From CAVWZH01 sp963765285 (GTDB lineage Bacteria > Acidobacteriota > Terriglobia > Terriglobales > Acidobacteriaceae): DNA of 64,000 nucleotides. The stretch is from NCBI GenBank assembly GCA_963765285.1, contig CAVXVR010000008.1, positions 351,147 through 415,146 of the forward strand, given 5' to 3'. The notes under the pieces are model-generated. The model made no database searches and had not been told where the DNA came from. It was given only the letters and a program-made list of their open reading frames with translations. The stretch's first letter is position 1. Each line of letters starts with the position of its first letter. Position numbers and translations under genes: made by a program. Below are positions 8,019 through 18,127 of this stretch, in pieces.

Positions 8019-9011
8019 TTAGCTCAGACGCCGGGCAATCGTGCAGTACAACTCCACCGCAGCGTCGAGCTGTTTCTTCTCCACGTATTCGCCGTCAGTG
8101 TGGGCGACGTGGATCGACCCCGGGCCAACCAGCAACGGCTGGCCCCAGTTACTGAGCGCGGGAATGTCGGTGGTGAACGACGCCACCATGGTGGGCAGAC
8201 TGTCGAGCGTGCGCAGACGGATGAAGGGAATCTCCAGAACGAATTCGGCTTTGGCCAGATCGTCAACCGCAGCCACAATCTCGCGGCGCAATTGATCGGA
8301 GGGCCCTACCAACCGGTAGAGTAGTTGCGCTTTGGCTTTATCGGGGATCACATTAGGGGCGCGCCCTCCCTCGATCAGTCCGATGTTTAGCGTGCACGGC
8401 CCGACGCCTTCCGCGACTGGCAGTTTCAGGCCGCGTATCCGGTTGAGCGCTTCGAGCAACTTGTCGATCGCCGATTCGCCGAGTTCAGGATAGGCGGAAT
8501 GCGCCATGCGTCCCTCGGCAACGATTTCCACGCGGAGCGCGCCTTTCGAGGCTACAGCAATTTTGTTTTCGGTGGGCTCGCCGTTGACCAGAAACTTGCA
8601 TCCCGGCGAATGCCGGTTGGCGACTTTCGCTCCAAGGCTGTCGCGCTCTTCGCCCACCAGGAATAGCAGGCCAGCGTGAATGCCCTCGCGCCGCAAGCGC
8701 TCGGCAGCGGTTGTCTGGACCGCGATAATTCCTTTTGCATCGCAGGAACCCCGTCCATAGACGCGCGCGTCATCTTCGGAGGATGGAATGAATGGCGGCA
8801 CGGTATCCATATGCGTGGAGAAAACGATTGCGGGGCTGGGCTGCCCGGGCGCAGTCGCGTAGACGTTGAAACGCTCGCCTTCAACCGGTATTTTCTCCGC
8901 GTGGAAGCTCAGCCTGCGCAGCTCTCGATACAGAAACTCGCCAACGGTAGCTTCGTTGCCGGAGATGGACTCGATATCCACGAGCTGGCGCGTGAGCGCG
9001 ACGACATCCAT
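8019..9011 (-). CDS. M20 family metallopeptidase/deacylase (ArgE/DapE type)
   Basis: 330 residues. The metal-binding signature is complete: HMDTVPP (H67, D69), GRGSCDAKG (D91), the catalytic and metal glutamates at EERDSLG (E121/E122), and a C-terminal HTDGEYVEKKQL with the last histidine. The lid/dimerisation domain lies between, with the AHSAYPELGESA segment. Members hydrolyse N-acyl amino acids or peptides in the cytosol. The sequence does not fix the substrate; ArgE, DapE or LysK-like activities are possible. A TATCCT box lies 7 nt before the ATG. Confidence 0.88.
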   Translation of the reverse strand: MDVVALTRQLVDIESISGNEATVGEFLYRELRRLSFHAEKIPVEGERFNVYATAPGQPSPAIVFSTHMDTVPPFIPSSEDDARVYGRGSCDAKGIIAVQTTAAERLRREGIHAGLLFLVGEERDSLGAKVANRHSPGCKFLVNGEPTENKIAVASKGALRVEIVAEGRMAHSAYPELGESAIDKLLEALNRIRGLKLPVAEGVGPCTLNIGLIEGGRAPNVIPDKAKAQLLYRLVGPSDQLRREIVAAVDDLAKAEFVLEIPFIRLRTLDSLPTMVASFTTDIPALSNWGQPLLVGPGSIHVAHTDGEYVEKKQLDAAVELYCTIARRLS

Positions 9012-9018
9012 GCGTGAC

Positions 9019-9024
9019 AGGATA
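9019..9024 (-). promoter_or_regulatory. Start-proximal -10-like box (TATCCT) of the M20 gene
   Basis: Minus-strand TATCCT followed by 7 nt and the ATG at 9011. It fits only the looser TANNNT form. Confidence 0.3.
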
Positions 9025-9117
9025 TCTCACTTATGCCGCTTAAACCGTCTGTGTGGGGACGGGCGCCTCGCCCGCCCAGCGGGCGCCGCCCGCTTGTCTC
9101 AAGGTGTACTCTAAGCG

Positions 9118-9771
9118 GTGCTCCCCGGAAACTCCTCCATCCGGTCTTTCTTTCTCGACGGACCCGCCGGGCGGCTCGAAGCCTTGCTCAACGCGGGCGC
9201 CGCCGACGCTACTCACGCTGCGCTGGTCTGTCATCCTCATCCACTTTATGGTGGGACGCTGCATAACAAGGTGGTTTTTCACGCCATGAAGGCGCTGAAT
9301 AGCTTTGGTTTTCCGGTGTTGCGCTTTAATTTTCGCGGCGCGGGATTGAGTCAGGGCGAGCACGACCACGGTGAGGGGGAAGTGGAAGACGTACGCACTG
9401 CGCTCGACTGGCTGGAGCGGGAATTTCCGCTCCCCATCGTCTTTGCCGGATTCTCTTTCGGCGCAGCGGTAGGATTGCGAGCGGCATGTCCGGACAACCG
9501 GGTGAAAGCGGCGGTTGCTCTTGGCCTTCCGCTCACCCCGATCGGCGACCGGAATTATGATCTCGGCTTTCTCGAATCCTGCGACAAGCCCAAGCTGTTT
9601 GTCAGCGGCACCCGCGATCAGTTTGCTCCGCGGGCGAAGTTGGAGCAGCTGGCACAATCCGTGCCTGAGCCCAAGAAGCTGGTGCTGATCGAAGCAGCCG
9701 ATCACTTTTTCGAAGGCCGCTTGCGGGAACTGCGCGAAGCGATCGAGAGCTGGGTGAAAGGAGAACTTTGA
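9118..9771 (+). CDS. Alpha/beta-fold hydrolase
   Basis: 217 residues. The nucleophile elbow is GFSFGA, the oxyanion-side motif is CHPHPLYGGTLHNKVV, the acid is probably in SGTRDQFAP, and the catalytic histidine is in EAADHFFEG. This matches the compact YtpA/dienelactone-hydrolase-like group that starts with CHPHP-YGG. It is cytosolic with no signal peptide. The substrate is unknown. The start is GTG; TACTCT lies 5 nt before it, so the transcript may be leaderless. Confidence 0.85.
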   Translation: MLPGNSSIRSFFLDGPAGRLEALLNAGAADATHAALVCHPHPLYGGTLHNKVVFHAMKALNSFGFPVLRFNFRGAGLSQGEHDHGEGEVEDVRTALDWLEREFPLPIVFAGFSFGAAVGLRAACPDNRVKAAVALGLPLTPIGDRNYDLGFLESCDKPKLFVSGTRDQFAPRAKLEQLAQSVPEPKKLVLIEAADHFFEGRLRELREAIESWVKGEL

Positions 9772-9787
9772 TCAGGGGCGTTAATGC

Positions 9788-9875
9788 GGCTATCAGCTTT
9801 CAGCCGTCAGCTCTCAGCTTTTAACTCCTTACGAACCACGACCGCTGAGAGCTAATAGCTAAGAGCTGAGAGCTG
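9788..9875. repeat. Degenerate AGCTCTCAGC-type inverted repeat
   Basis: Several copies of AGCTCTCAGC/AGCTTTCAGC on one side and GCTGAGAGCT/GAGCTGAGAG on the other can pair across a short AT-richer centre. It lies between the hydrolase gene and the glycerate-kinase promoter. No protein is encoded. Confidence 0.55.
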
Positions 9876-9877
9876 TT

Positions 9878-9883
9878 TATAAT
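9878..9883 (+). promoter_or_regulatory. Start-proximal -10 box (TATAAT) of glycerate kinase
   Basis: Perfect TATAAT with 8 nt to the ATG at 9892 and no Shine-Dalgarno sequence between them, suggesting a leaderless or nearly leaderless mRNA. Confidence 0.6.
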
Positions 9884-9891
9884 CTTCTGCC

Positions 9892-11226
9892 ATGTCCTCC
9901 TCCGCAAACCGCGAACGCGTTGCCATCGAAATGCGGGTCACCGCGCGGCATCTGTTTGAGCGTGCGCTAGCCGAGGCCAGCATCGACCGCGCCTTCGAGC
10001 GCCACGTGGAGTGTGAACGCGGCGTGCTTCGCGTCCGCGAAGACCTGTATCCCCTGGATTCCTACAACCGGGTGCTGGTGATCGGTATCGGGAAGGCCGC
10101 CCACTCCATGGTGAACGCGCTCGAAATGCAGGCCGGGAGCCGCTTTGAAGGCATCGTGGCCAGTTCGGTCGATCCGGTATCGCAGGTTCGCGGCTTCCGC
10201 TACTTTCGAGGCGGACATCCCACGCCCAACGCCGAGTCGGTGCGCAGCGCTGAGGCCATGCTCAAATCTTTGCACGCGCTGGACGTGTCCTCCTTGGCGA
10301 TTTTTCTGCTGAGCGGCGGCGGGTCGTCGATTTGCGAAAAACCGGTGGATGAGGAAATCTCGCTTGACGATCTGATCGCCACCTATCGCGCGCTGGTACA
10401 CTCCGGCGCGCCCATCGCCGAGATCAACACCGTCCGCAAACATCTTTCTGCGGTGAAAGGCGGACGCCTGGCTCTGGCTGCCTCGGGCGCGCTGCAGGTG
10501 TCGCTGCTGGTTTCTGACGTCCCCGACAACACGCCGGATGCCCTGGCCTCGGGTCCCACCATGCCCGATTCCACTTCGGTAGAGGATTGCTACGCGGTCG
10601 CGCAGAAATATGGCCTGCGCCAGCAGTTTCCCCCGTCGGTGAGCGAATTGTTTGACCGGCACGCGCTCGACGAAACGCCCAAGTCCGACGACCCGGCGTT
10701 CCTCCGTGCGCGCTGGTGGACGCTGCTATCGAATGCGTCTTTATTAGACGAGGTGACCAAGGAAGTGCAGCGCCAGGGTTTCAAAGTGGACGTGGACAAC
10801 AGTTGCGACGATTGGGATTACCTCGCCGCCGCGGATTATTTACTGGAGCGGGTTCGCCGGTTGAAAGAAAAAGAGAAGGAGCTGCGCGTCTGCCTGATTT
10901 CCGGCGGCGAAGTGACGGTAAAGGTCACCAATGGCGGAACGGGCGGGCGCAACCAGCAATTCGCGCTGGCCTGCGCCCGGAAAATTGCCGGCGAAAACAT
11001 CACCGTGCTAAGCGCCGGCACCGACGGCATTGACGGCAATAGCCCCGCCACTGGCGCGGTGGTGGACGGCACAACCCTCGCTCGGGCCCAGGCCCGCGGA
11101 CTCGATGCTGAGGAGCACCTGCGCCGGTTTAATGCCTACCCCTTCTTCGATGCTCTGGGCGACGCGATTGTGACCGGGCCCACCGGGAACAACCTGCGCG
11201 ATTTGCGGCTGTTGTTGGCTTACTAG
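9892..11226 (+). CDS. Glycerate 2-kinase (DUF4147/MOFRL family)
   Basis: 444 residues, full length for the GckA/TtuD family. The N-terminal DUF4147 part has IGIGKAAHSMV near residue 64, RYFRGGHPTPNAESVRSAEA, and the FLLSGGGSSICEKP loop. VRKHLSAVKGGRLA and SDVPDNTPDALASGPTMPDS follow. The C-terminal MOFRL part has LISGGEVTVKV, GTGGRNQQFALACA and SAGTDGIDGNSPATGAVVDG. It phosphorylates D-glycerate to 2-phosphoglycerate in the cytosol, feeding lower glycolysis. It stands alone with its own TATAAT box. Confidence 0.93.
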   Translation: MSSSANRERVAIEMRVTARHLFERALAEASIDRAFERHVECERGVLRVREDLYPLDSYNRVLVIGIGKAAHSMVNALEMQAGSRFEGIVASSVDPVSQVRGFRYFRGGHPTPNAESVRSAEAMLKSLHALDVSSLAIFLLSGGGSSICEKPVDEEISLDDLIATYRALVHSGAPIAEINTVRKHLSAVKGGRLALAASGALQVSLLVSDVPDNTPDALASGPTMPDSTSVEDCYAVAQKYGLRQQFPPSVSELFDRHALDETPKSDDPAFLRARWWTLLSNASLLDEVTKEVQRQGFKVDVDNSCDDWDYLAAADYLLERVRRLKEKEKELRVCLISGGEVTVKVTNGGTGGRNQQFALACARKIAGENITVLSAGTDGIDGNSPATGAVVDGTTLARAQARGLDAEEHLRRFNAYPFFDALGDAIVTGPTGNNLRDLRLLLAY

Positions 11227-11393
11227 AGGCGTTTGTCGCGCATGACAAGCCTCGCACCTCTGCTGGCCCTCTTGCTCTTTTTTTCTGCTTGCCAAGAGAA
11301 GTTAACTATGATTAACTTGCCAAACTAACCCTTGGTTAATATCGTGAAGTAAGGAAAGATCGTCGCGCTAATCCAGGGAAGCGGGGCATATTC

Positions 11394-14300
11394 ATGAGGC
11401 GCGCAGCTCAGTTCGGTTTTCTTGTGTCGCTTACCTTGTGTATTCCTTCGCTGAAAGCTCTGGCGCAGGGCGAAACTACGAGTGCCATCGTCGGTGAAGT
11501 CAGGGATGCAACTGGCGCAGTCATGCCGAACGCTACTGTGACCGTCACGAATCACGAGACCGGTCTCAAACGCACCGCACAGACCGACGGCGCAGGCCGG
11601 TTCAACTTTCCCCAGTTAAAGCCGGGTGCCTACTCGGTCAGAGTGGAAGCGCAAGGCTTCGAACCGCGACAAAATGACAACGTCATCTCCAACCTGGGCC
11701 AAAAGCAGACCGTGGATTTCACGCTTGGAGTGGCTCGCTCCAGCGAGACGGTCGAGGTAAGCAGCGAGGCACCGCTCATCAACCCGGAAAATGCGAACAC
11801 TTCTACCTCATTGAATACGCCGGCGCTTGAGAACCTTCCAAATCCGGGCGGCGACCTGACCTATCCTTTGCAGTTTTCGCCCGGGGCGCTCATCAATACT
11901 GCGGGCAGCGGCAATGATTTCGTCGGGGGCACCAACGGGTACGGCAACGTGGAATTCAACGGGCTGCCGGCGCTGTCGAATGGCTACATTGTCGACGGGC
12001 TGGAAACGAACGACCCGCTCACCAACCTCAATAGCGGCCTGGCGACCAACCTCGTGCTGGGATTGAATTCGATTTCGGAAGTTACCGTTAATACGCTCTC
12101 CTATTCGGTGGATCAAGGGAGATATGGCGCGTCCCAGGTGAACTACGTGACCAAGTCAGGAGCGAATCAGTTTCACGGAAATCTCTATGAACTGTGGAAT
12201 GGAGCGCTGCTCAACGCCGCGAACTATTTTACGAACGCAACGCCTGGCAATCACAAGCCGGGGGCAACCGTGAACCATTTTGGGGGCAGCCTGGGCGGGC
12301 CGATTGTGCACGACAAGCTTTTTTTCTTCTTCGATAGCGAATGGGTGCGCATCGCGCTGCCCATTGTTACGGCGACGACGGTTCCCACTGCGGCATTCCA
12401 GAAATATGTGCTGCAGCAACTGCCTTTGGGTGGAACGGACTCGGTCACCGGTTCAAGCTATCCGGCGGCGGCGCAACTGGTTCCGTTCTACCAAGGGATG
12501 TTTTCCCTCTACGGAAACACAAAAGGTACGCCGCTCGCCGTGCTCGGCTGTCCTTTCAATTCGGACGGAAGCTCTGCCTCGGGGATTCCCCCGAACGGCA
12601 ACGGCTGCGCGAACCGGCAAAGCGTTTCGCATTCCAGCGACGACCACGAGCAGGTGCAGACGGCTCGAATCGATTACAACCTGAACGAGAACAACACCGC
12701 CTGGTTCCGCTTTCAGACCGACAACGGACTGCAAGCCGCTTATACCGATCCCATCAACCCGCTGTTTAACGCGCTTTCCCCACAGCCCCTTTACTCCTTT
12801 GCGGCGGGATACACGCATGTCTTTTCGCAGAATCTGGTGAACTATTTCAATCCGGCGTTTTCCTGGTACGAAAGCCTGTTTGGGCCGGGGGATTTACAGA
12901 AGACGCTCGCGGAATTTCCGATCGTGCTGCAAGGCAGTGGCGCGAATGCTCCGTTTACCACGATCGGGGGACTGGATAACACCTGGGTGCAGGGCAGGCG
13001 CGCCTCGAGAGTTTTCATCAACGACAACTTCGCCTGGAGTCATGGGGCACACGAACTGAGGTTCGGCACCAATACCCGAATCTTCCGCTTGAACGATTAT
13101 GATTTTGGCCAGGGCACCGTTCCTACCGTAACCTACACAACGCTGCCGCAGTTTATCTATGGCGTAGCGTCGACCGCGTCAAAAACATTCCCTTCGAGCG
13201 CGAATGAGCCGTTCAACTTCCTCAATCTCGATCTCTACGCCCAGGACACGTGGAAGGTGACCCGGACCTTTACCTGGACGTTCGGTGTGCGCGACACCTA
13301 CAACTCCAATCCTTTGAATCCGCACAACCAGGTGGCCCGTCTTCGCGGTTCTTTCAGTTCCATTGCGCATGATGTCGATCAGCCGCTGAACGCGGCCATC
13401 CAAACTCATCTAGGCAATCTGTTCGCCTCCTCGCCCATCGCGATCCTGCAACCGAGAACCGCGATTGCGTGGCAGCTGGAGCCGAAATCCGTGCTGCGTG
13501 CGGGCTTCGGAATCTTCAGCGATATTCTGCCGGGCAGCATCGCCGATCTCATCGGCACCAATCCACCGTACGTCAAGACGTTTCAGGGAGGCTTGCTCGG
13601 CACGGTGGGCAAAGCCGGATCTTCAGGTTGCGATTCGACGGTAGGCTGCACGGCCATTGCCCCAGGAGTTCCCAATAGCGCAGTCGATGCCACCGTCGCC
13701 GCCAACCAGACTTTTGCGTTGGGCTTTCCCCAGGGCCAGCGTTCCTGTGCTTCTTCGCAGGCAAATGCGGCAACCTGTCTTCCGCCGGTGGCGATCACCG
13801 CGGTCCCCGACGGCAAGCTGCATGCCCCGTACTTCATGGAGTGGAGTCTGGGAATTGAACATCAATTCGGAAACACTGGCAGCATTCAAGCGCAGTATGT
13901 GGGCACTCGCGCCGTGAATCAGCCCTATCTGACCCAGGTCAATGGCTACCAGACCGTGAAAACCGGGGCTGGGACGCCTTGCCAGGGATGTTTCGCCCCG
14001 TTTCCCACGCAGCCCACCGATCCACGATTCGGCGCCGTGACACAATTTTCCACGGGCGAGAACAGCCACTACAGCGGTCTTCAGTTGTCTGGGATCAAGC
14101 GTCTGGCACACGGCCTACAGGGGCAAATCAACTACACCTGGAGCCATTGTCTGGACACGGTTTCGAACGGAGGGTTTCTTCAGTTTTCCGCAGGAGGAAT
14201 TCTCTCGCCATTACCCGGTGAACTGGCTCGCGACTACGGCCCTTGCGACTACGACATCCGCCACAATCTGAATGCGCAGTATGTGTATCAGCTTCCGCTC

Positions 14301-14921
14301 AAAGTTCGGAACCATGGGTTAGCTTACGTGCTGAACGGCTGGCAGATTTCCGGAACCGTGTTTTGGCACAGCGGCGTCCCGTTCTCGGTGCTGAGCACGC
14401 CGTATTCTGCAAACGGAAACGGCATTGTGCAGGGCAGTGGGCCGCAGTTCGCCAGCGTGGTTCCCGGCGTGCCTCTCTATGAGCATCATCCGGTTCCGGG
14501 CGTCACACAGCCGGGAACGCGCCAGTGGCTCAATCCGGATGCCTTTGTGTCGGCGGTTGACCCGAGTACGGGGCAGTGTGCGGGCGGCGACGACCCGCAA
14601 CATTGCCAGTTTGGAGACCTCGGCCGCAACGCTCTGCGCGGCCCCGATTTTTTCTGGAACGACTTCTATCTTACAAAATGGTTTCCGGTGACTGAGCGGG
14701 TGAAGCTCAGGGTAGAAGCCCAGTTTTTCAACGTGTTCAATCATCCAAACTTTGGGCTGCCCAGCATGGTGCTGGCGGGGATTCCAGCAAACCCTTCCAC
14801 GCAGACCGGATTCGGAGCGCTCACTTACACCACAGCTCCGCCGACTGGCTTGTTGGGCGTGGGTTTGGGTGGCGACAGCAGTCCACGAATGATCGCGTTT
14901 CAGGCGCGGTTGGAGTTCTGA
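11394..14921 (+). CDS. Oar-like TonB-dependent outer-membrane receptor
   Basis: 1175 residues. A signal peptide (RRAAQFGFLVSLTLCIPSLK) precedes a carboxypeptidase-regulatory-like beta-sandwich (GEVRDATGAVMPNATVTVTN ... GAGRFNFPQLKPGAYSVRVE). A plug-like region with GLETNDPLTNLNSG and SVDQGRYGASQVNYVTKSG follows, then a long beta-barrel ending in FQARLEF with a terminal aromatic. This class is greatly expanded in Acidobacteriota and imports polymers or complexes of unknown identity through TonB. The upstream region carries TTAAC direct repeats (11302-11316). A second paralogue is at 40921. Confidence 0.9.
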   Translation: MRRAAQFGFLVSLTLCIPSLKALAQGETTSAIVGEVRDATGAVMPNATVTVTNHETGLKRTAQTDGAGRFNFPQLKPGAYSVRVEAQGFEPRQNDNVISNLGQKQTVDFTLGVARSSETVEVSSEAPLINPENANTSTSLNTPALENLPNPGGDLTYPLQFSPGALINTAGSGNDFVGGTNGYGNVEFNGLPALSNGYIVDGLETNDPLTNLNSGLATNLVLGLNSISEVTVNTLSYSVDQGRYGASQVNYVTKSGANQFHGNLYELWNGALLNAANYFTNATPGNHKPGATVNHFGGSLGGPIVHDKLFFFFDSEWVRIALPIVTATTVPTAAFQKYVLQQLPLGGTDSVTGSSYPAAAQLVPFYQGMFSLYGNTKGTPLAVLGCPFNSDGSSASGIPPNGNGCANRQSVSHSSDDHEQVQTARIDYNLNENNTAWFRFQTDNGLQAAYTDPINPLFNALSPQPLYSFAAGYTHVFSQNLVNYFNPAFSWYESLFGPGDLQKTLAEFPIVLQGSGANAPFTTIGGLDNTWVQGRRASRVFINDNFAWSHGAHELRFGTNTRIFRLNDYDFGQGTVPTVTYTTLPQFIYGVASTASKTFPSSANEPFNFLNLDLYAQDTWKVTRTFTWTFGVRDTYNSNPLNPHNQVARLRGSFSSIAHDVDQPLNAAIQTHLGNLFASSPIAILQPRTAIAWQLEPKSVLRAGFGIFSDILPGSIADLIGTNPPYVKTFQGGLLGTVGKAGSSGCDSTVGCTAIAPGVPNSAVDATVAANQTFALGFPQGQRSCASSQANAATCLPPVAITAVPDGKLHAPYFMEWSLGIEHQFGNTGSIQAQYVGTRAVNQPYLTQVNGYQTVKTGAGTPCQGCFAPFPTQPTDPRFGAVTQFSTGENSHYSGLQLSGIKRLAHGLQGQINYTWSHCLDTVSNGGFLQFSAGGILSPLPGELARDYGPCDYDIRHNLNAQYVYQLPLKVRNHGLAYVLNGWQISGTVFWHSGVPFSVLSTPYSANGNGIVQGSGPQFASVVPGVPLYEHHPVPGVTQPGTRQWLNPDAFVSAVDPSTGQCAGGDDPQHCQFGDLGRNALRGPDFFWNDFYLTKWFPVTERVKLRVEAQFFNVFNHPNFGLPSMVLAGIPANPSTQTGFGALTYTTAPPTGLLGVGLGGDSSPRMIAFQARLEF

Positions 14922-14939
14922 GGTTGGATTCAACTTTGG

Positions 14940-15836
14940 TTAGAAAAAACGCGTGACGCCTTCTTCCAGTACCATCACCCGCTCTTCAATCCCCGCCGCC
15001 TGCGCTTCCTGCTCCAGAAGCTGCAAAGGCTCGTCCATCGGTTCATGCGACAGGCGGAAAGTTCCGTAGTGCATGGGGATCATCCAGCGCGAGTTCAAAT
15101 CGAGGAACGCCCGCGTCGCGTCGGCTGGGCTGGCGTGAACATTGCGAAACGACGGAGGGTTATATGCGCCAATTGGCAGCAGCGCCAGTTCCGGCGCCAG
15201 GCGTTGCCCAATTTCGCGGAAGCCGGAAAAGTATGCCGTGTCGCCGGCGTGGTAAAGCGAGTGGTGGTCATCGCGCAGTACGTAGCCTCCGTAGCCGCGG
15301 TGGGAATCTTTGAGCACGCGCGCTCCCCAATGGCGCGACGGCACGTGCGTCACGGTCAAGTCGCCATGGCGATAGCTGTTCCACCAATCCATCTCCACAA
15401 CGTCACTGAATCCCAGATCGGAGACCAGGTCGAAAACATGGTGAGGCACGACAATAATGGGAGCCTTGCCCTGAGCGCGCCGCGCTTGCTGCACAATCGC
15501 CCGCAATGACGGCCGATGCAGGTGATCAAAATGCGCGTGAGTCACCAGCACCAGATCGATGGGAGGCAGATCGCGCAACTGCACGCCTGGTTTCCGCAGG
15601 CGTTTGAGCACGAACAGCCAGCGGGCAAAGTTGGGATCGAGCATCACGTTCTGCCCGCCCATCTGCACAAAAAAACTGGCGTGCCCAATAAAAGTTACGC
15701 CTAACTCGCCGTTTGAAACCAGCCGGGGTTTGTGAGTTTCACCGGTCCGGGGAGTGACCGCAGAATGCCGCACCAGACGCCCGAATTGCTGGGCCCGCTT
15801 CCGCAGGACGGAATTCTTCAGCGTAGCTTTGATCAT
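14940..15836 (-). CDS. MBL-fold metallo-hydrolase (UlaG/NAPE-PLD-like)
   Basis: About 298 residues from the preferred ATG at 15836. The frame runs on to 15977, but that would overlap the divergent dehydrogenase gene. The metallo-beta-lactamase signature THAHFDHLH is at about residues 99-107, with FIGHASFFVQMGG before it and YHAGDTAYFSGF, SPADATRAFLDL and PMHYGTFRLS after it. The last gives the C-terminal metal histidine. The family includes lactonases and phosphodiesterases acting on small molecules or phospholipids; the substrate is unresolved here. Confidence 0.87.
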   Translation of the reverse strand: MIKATLKNSVLRKRAQQFGRLVRHSAVTPRTGETHKPRLVSNGELGVTFIGHASFFVQMGGQNVMLDPNFARWLFVLKRLRKPGVQLRDLPPIDLVLVTHAHFDHLHRPSLRAIVQQARRAQGKAPIIVVPHHVFDLVSDLGFSDVVEMDWWNSYRHGDLTVTHVPSRHWGARVLKDSHRGYGGYVLRDDHHSLYHAGDTAYFSGFREIGQRLAPELALLPIGAYNPPSFRNVHASPADATRAFLDLNSRWMIPMHYGTFRLSHEPMDEPLQLLEQEAQAAGIEERVMVLEEGVTRFF

Positions 15837-15964
15837 CTTTCGGCTAAACCGTGGCCGAGGTGCGTTATCTATTTTAGAACAACCCTGCCGGGATTGCTTG
15901 ACCGGCGCGGCAGGCGTCAGTTCTAATCGGTTTCTGGTTCCGAGTTTCAAGGAGAAAAGCAGGC

Positions 15965-16846
15965 ATGAAGGTTGCATTTTTAGGTTTGGGAATTATGGGA
16001 CGCGCCATGGCGTCCAATCTGGTGAAAGCCGGCCACGAAGTCTCGGTGTGGAACCGCAGCGCGGGCAAGGATGTTGAAGGCGCCCGCACGGCGACTTCGC
16101 CAGCCGACGCCGCCCGCGGCGTCGAAGTGGTCTGGATGTGCGTCTCCGACACGCAGGCGGTTGAGGCCTGTTTGTTCGGCCCGCAAGGTGTTGAGGAATC
16201 GCTGACGGAAGGCATGACCATCGCGGATTCCAGCACCATTTCTCCTTCCGCGACGCGCAAGTTTGCCGAGCGGCTGCAGGCCCGCGGTGCTCGTTATGTC
16301 GATGCTCCCATGACCGGTTCCAAGGCAGGAGCTGAAGCCGGCACTCTCATCTTTATGGTGGGCGGAGATGAGGCCGCCGTCGAATCTCTCAAACCGCTGT
16401 TCGCGGCCATGGGCAAGAAAATTTTCCGCATGGGAGAAACCAGCAAAGGCCAGGCCACCAAGCTGGCGATGAATCTGCAAATCGCCATGATTTACGAAGG
16501 CTTCGCCGAGGCGCTCACCCTGGCCACCAAACTCGGCGTCAGCGCGGAAGCTATGATCCCGCTGATCAACGCTTCCATGGTCCATTCCGGAGTGGTCGAA
16601 TACAAAGCTCCATTTGTTCTCAACCGCGACTTCACTCCCAATTTCCCGCTGCGCCTGATGTACAAAGACCTTCGCCTCACACTTGAAGCTGCCCGGGAAG
16701 TGCGCGTGAAATTGCCCGGCCTCGAGACCGTGGAAGAGATCTACGAAATGGCCAGCGAAGAAGGTAACGGTGACCTGGATTACGCGGCCACTCTCACCCT
16801 GCTCGAAAAATGGGCGCGGGTCGAGGTAAAAGGCGCGACTGCGTGA
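15965..16846 (+). CDS. NAD(P)-dependent beta-hydroxyacid dehydrogenase (3-hydroxyisobutyrate dehydrogenase family)
   Basis: 293 residues. The N-terminal Rossmann motif is FLGLGIMGRAMASNL (residues 5-19). The substrate-binding loop is DAPMTGSKAGAEAGTL (113-128) and the catalytic lysine is K166 in GQATKLAMNLQ. The C-terminal all-helical dimerisation domain is complete. Relatives oxidise 3-hydroxyisobutyrate, tartronate semialdehyde or succinic-semialdehyde-type substrates (GLYR1-like); the sequence does not separate these. A good Shine-Dalgarno AAGGAG precedes the ATG by about 11 nt, unlike most genes in this window. Confidence 0.9.
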   Translation: MKVAFLGLGIMGRAMASNLVKAGHEVSVWNRSAGKDVEGARTATSPADAARGVEVVWMCVSDTQAVEACLFGPQGVEESLTEGMTIADSSTISPSATRKFAERLQARGARYVDAPMTGSKAGAEAGTLIFMVGGDEAAVESLKPLFAAMGKKIFRMGETSKGQATKLAMNLQIAMIYEGFAEALTLATKLGVSAEAMIPLINASMVHSGVVEYKAPFVLNRDFTPNFPLRLMYKDLRLTLEAAREVRVKLPGLETVEEIYEMASEEGNGDLDYAATLTLLEKWARVEVKGATA

Positions 16847-17023
16847 ACATAGCGGTCATCAGTTCTTTGGGTTCTGGCGGCTCGGTTTCTTCCGAACGGG
16901 CCCCATCGGTACCTTCGTAACTCCTTTCGCTCCCAACTATTACACAACTTTTACACGCGACACTCTGTAACGCTGCTAGGTTAGCCGAGGTATCCACTGA
17001 AAACAGAAAAGGCCAAACACCCC

Positions 17024-17944
<921 letters not shown>

Positions 17945-18112
17945 CCATCGGCTATCTCACCAGGCACTAAGGGTGGATTGTGTAGTCGCATGACCAGTGC
18001 CTGACTTCCCACAAGCCGACTTATCAGTACCGATCCGCACGTCCCAATCTGGATTAACTGGCCTTGCCCGCCACCCAGAATCCACGCATCCGCTGCAACG
18101 TACCGCGCGGTC

Positions 18113-18118
18113 TATAAT
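18113..18118 (+). promoter_or_regulatory. Start-proximal -10 box (TATAAT) of the first kinase gene
   Basis: Perfect TATAAT, 9 nt before the ATG at 18128, no Shine-Dalgarno sequence. Confidence 0.55.
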
Positions 18119-18127
18119 TGCGCCCGC

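Noticed and set aside
15837..15977. N-terminal extension of the MBL hydrolase to 15977
   Set aside because: It would overlap the start of the divergent dehydrogenase gene, and the extra 47 residues are basic with no fold; ATG 15836 fits the family length.
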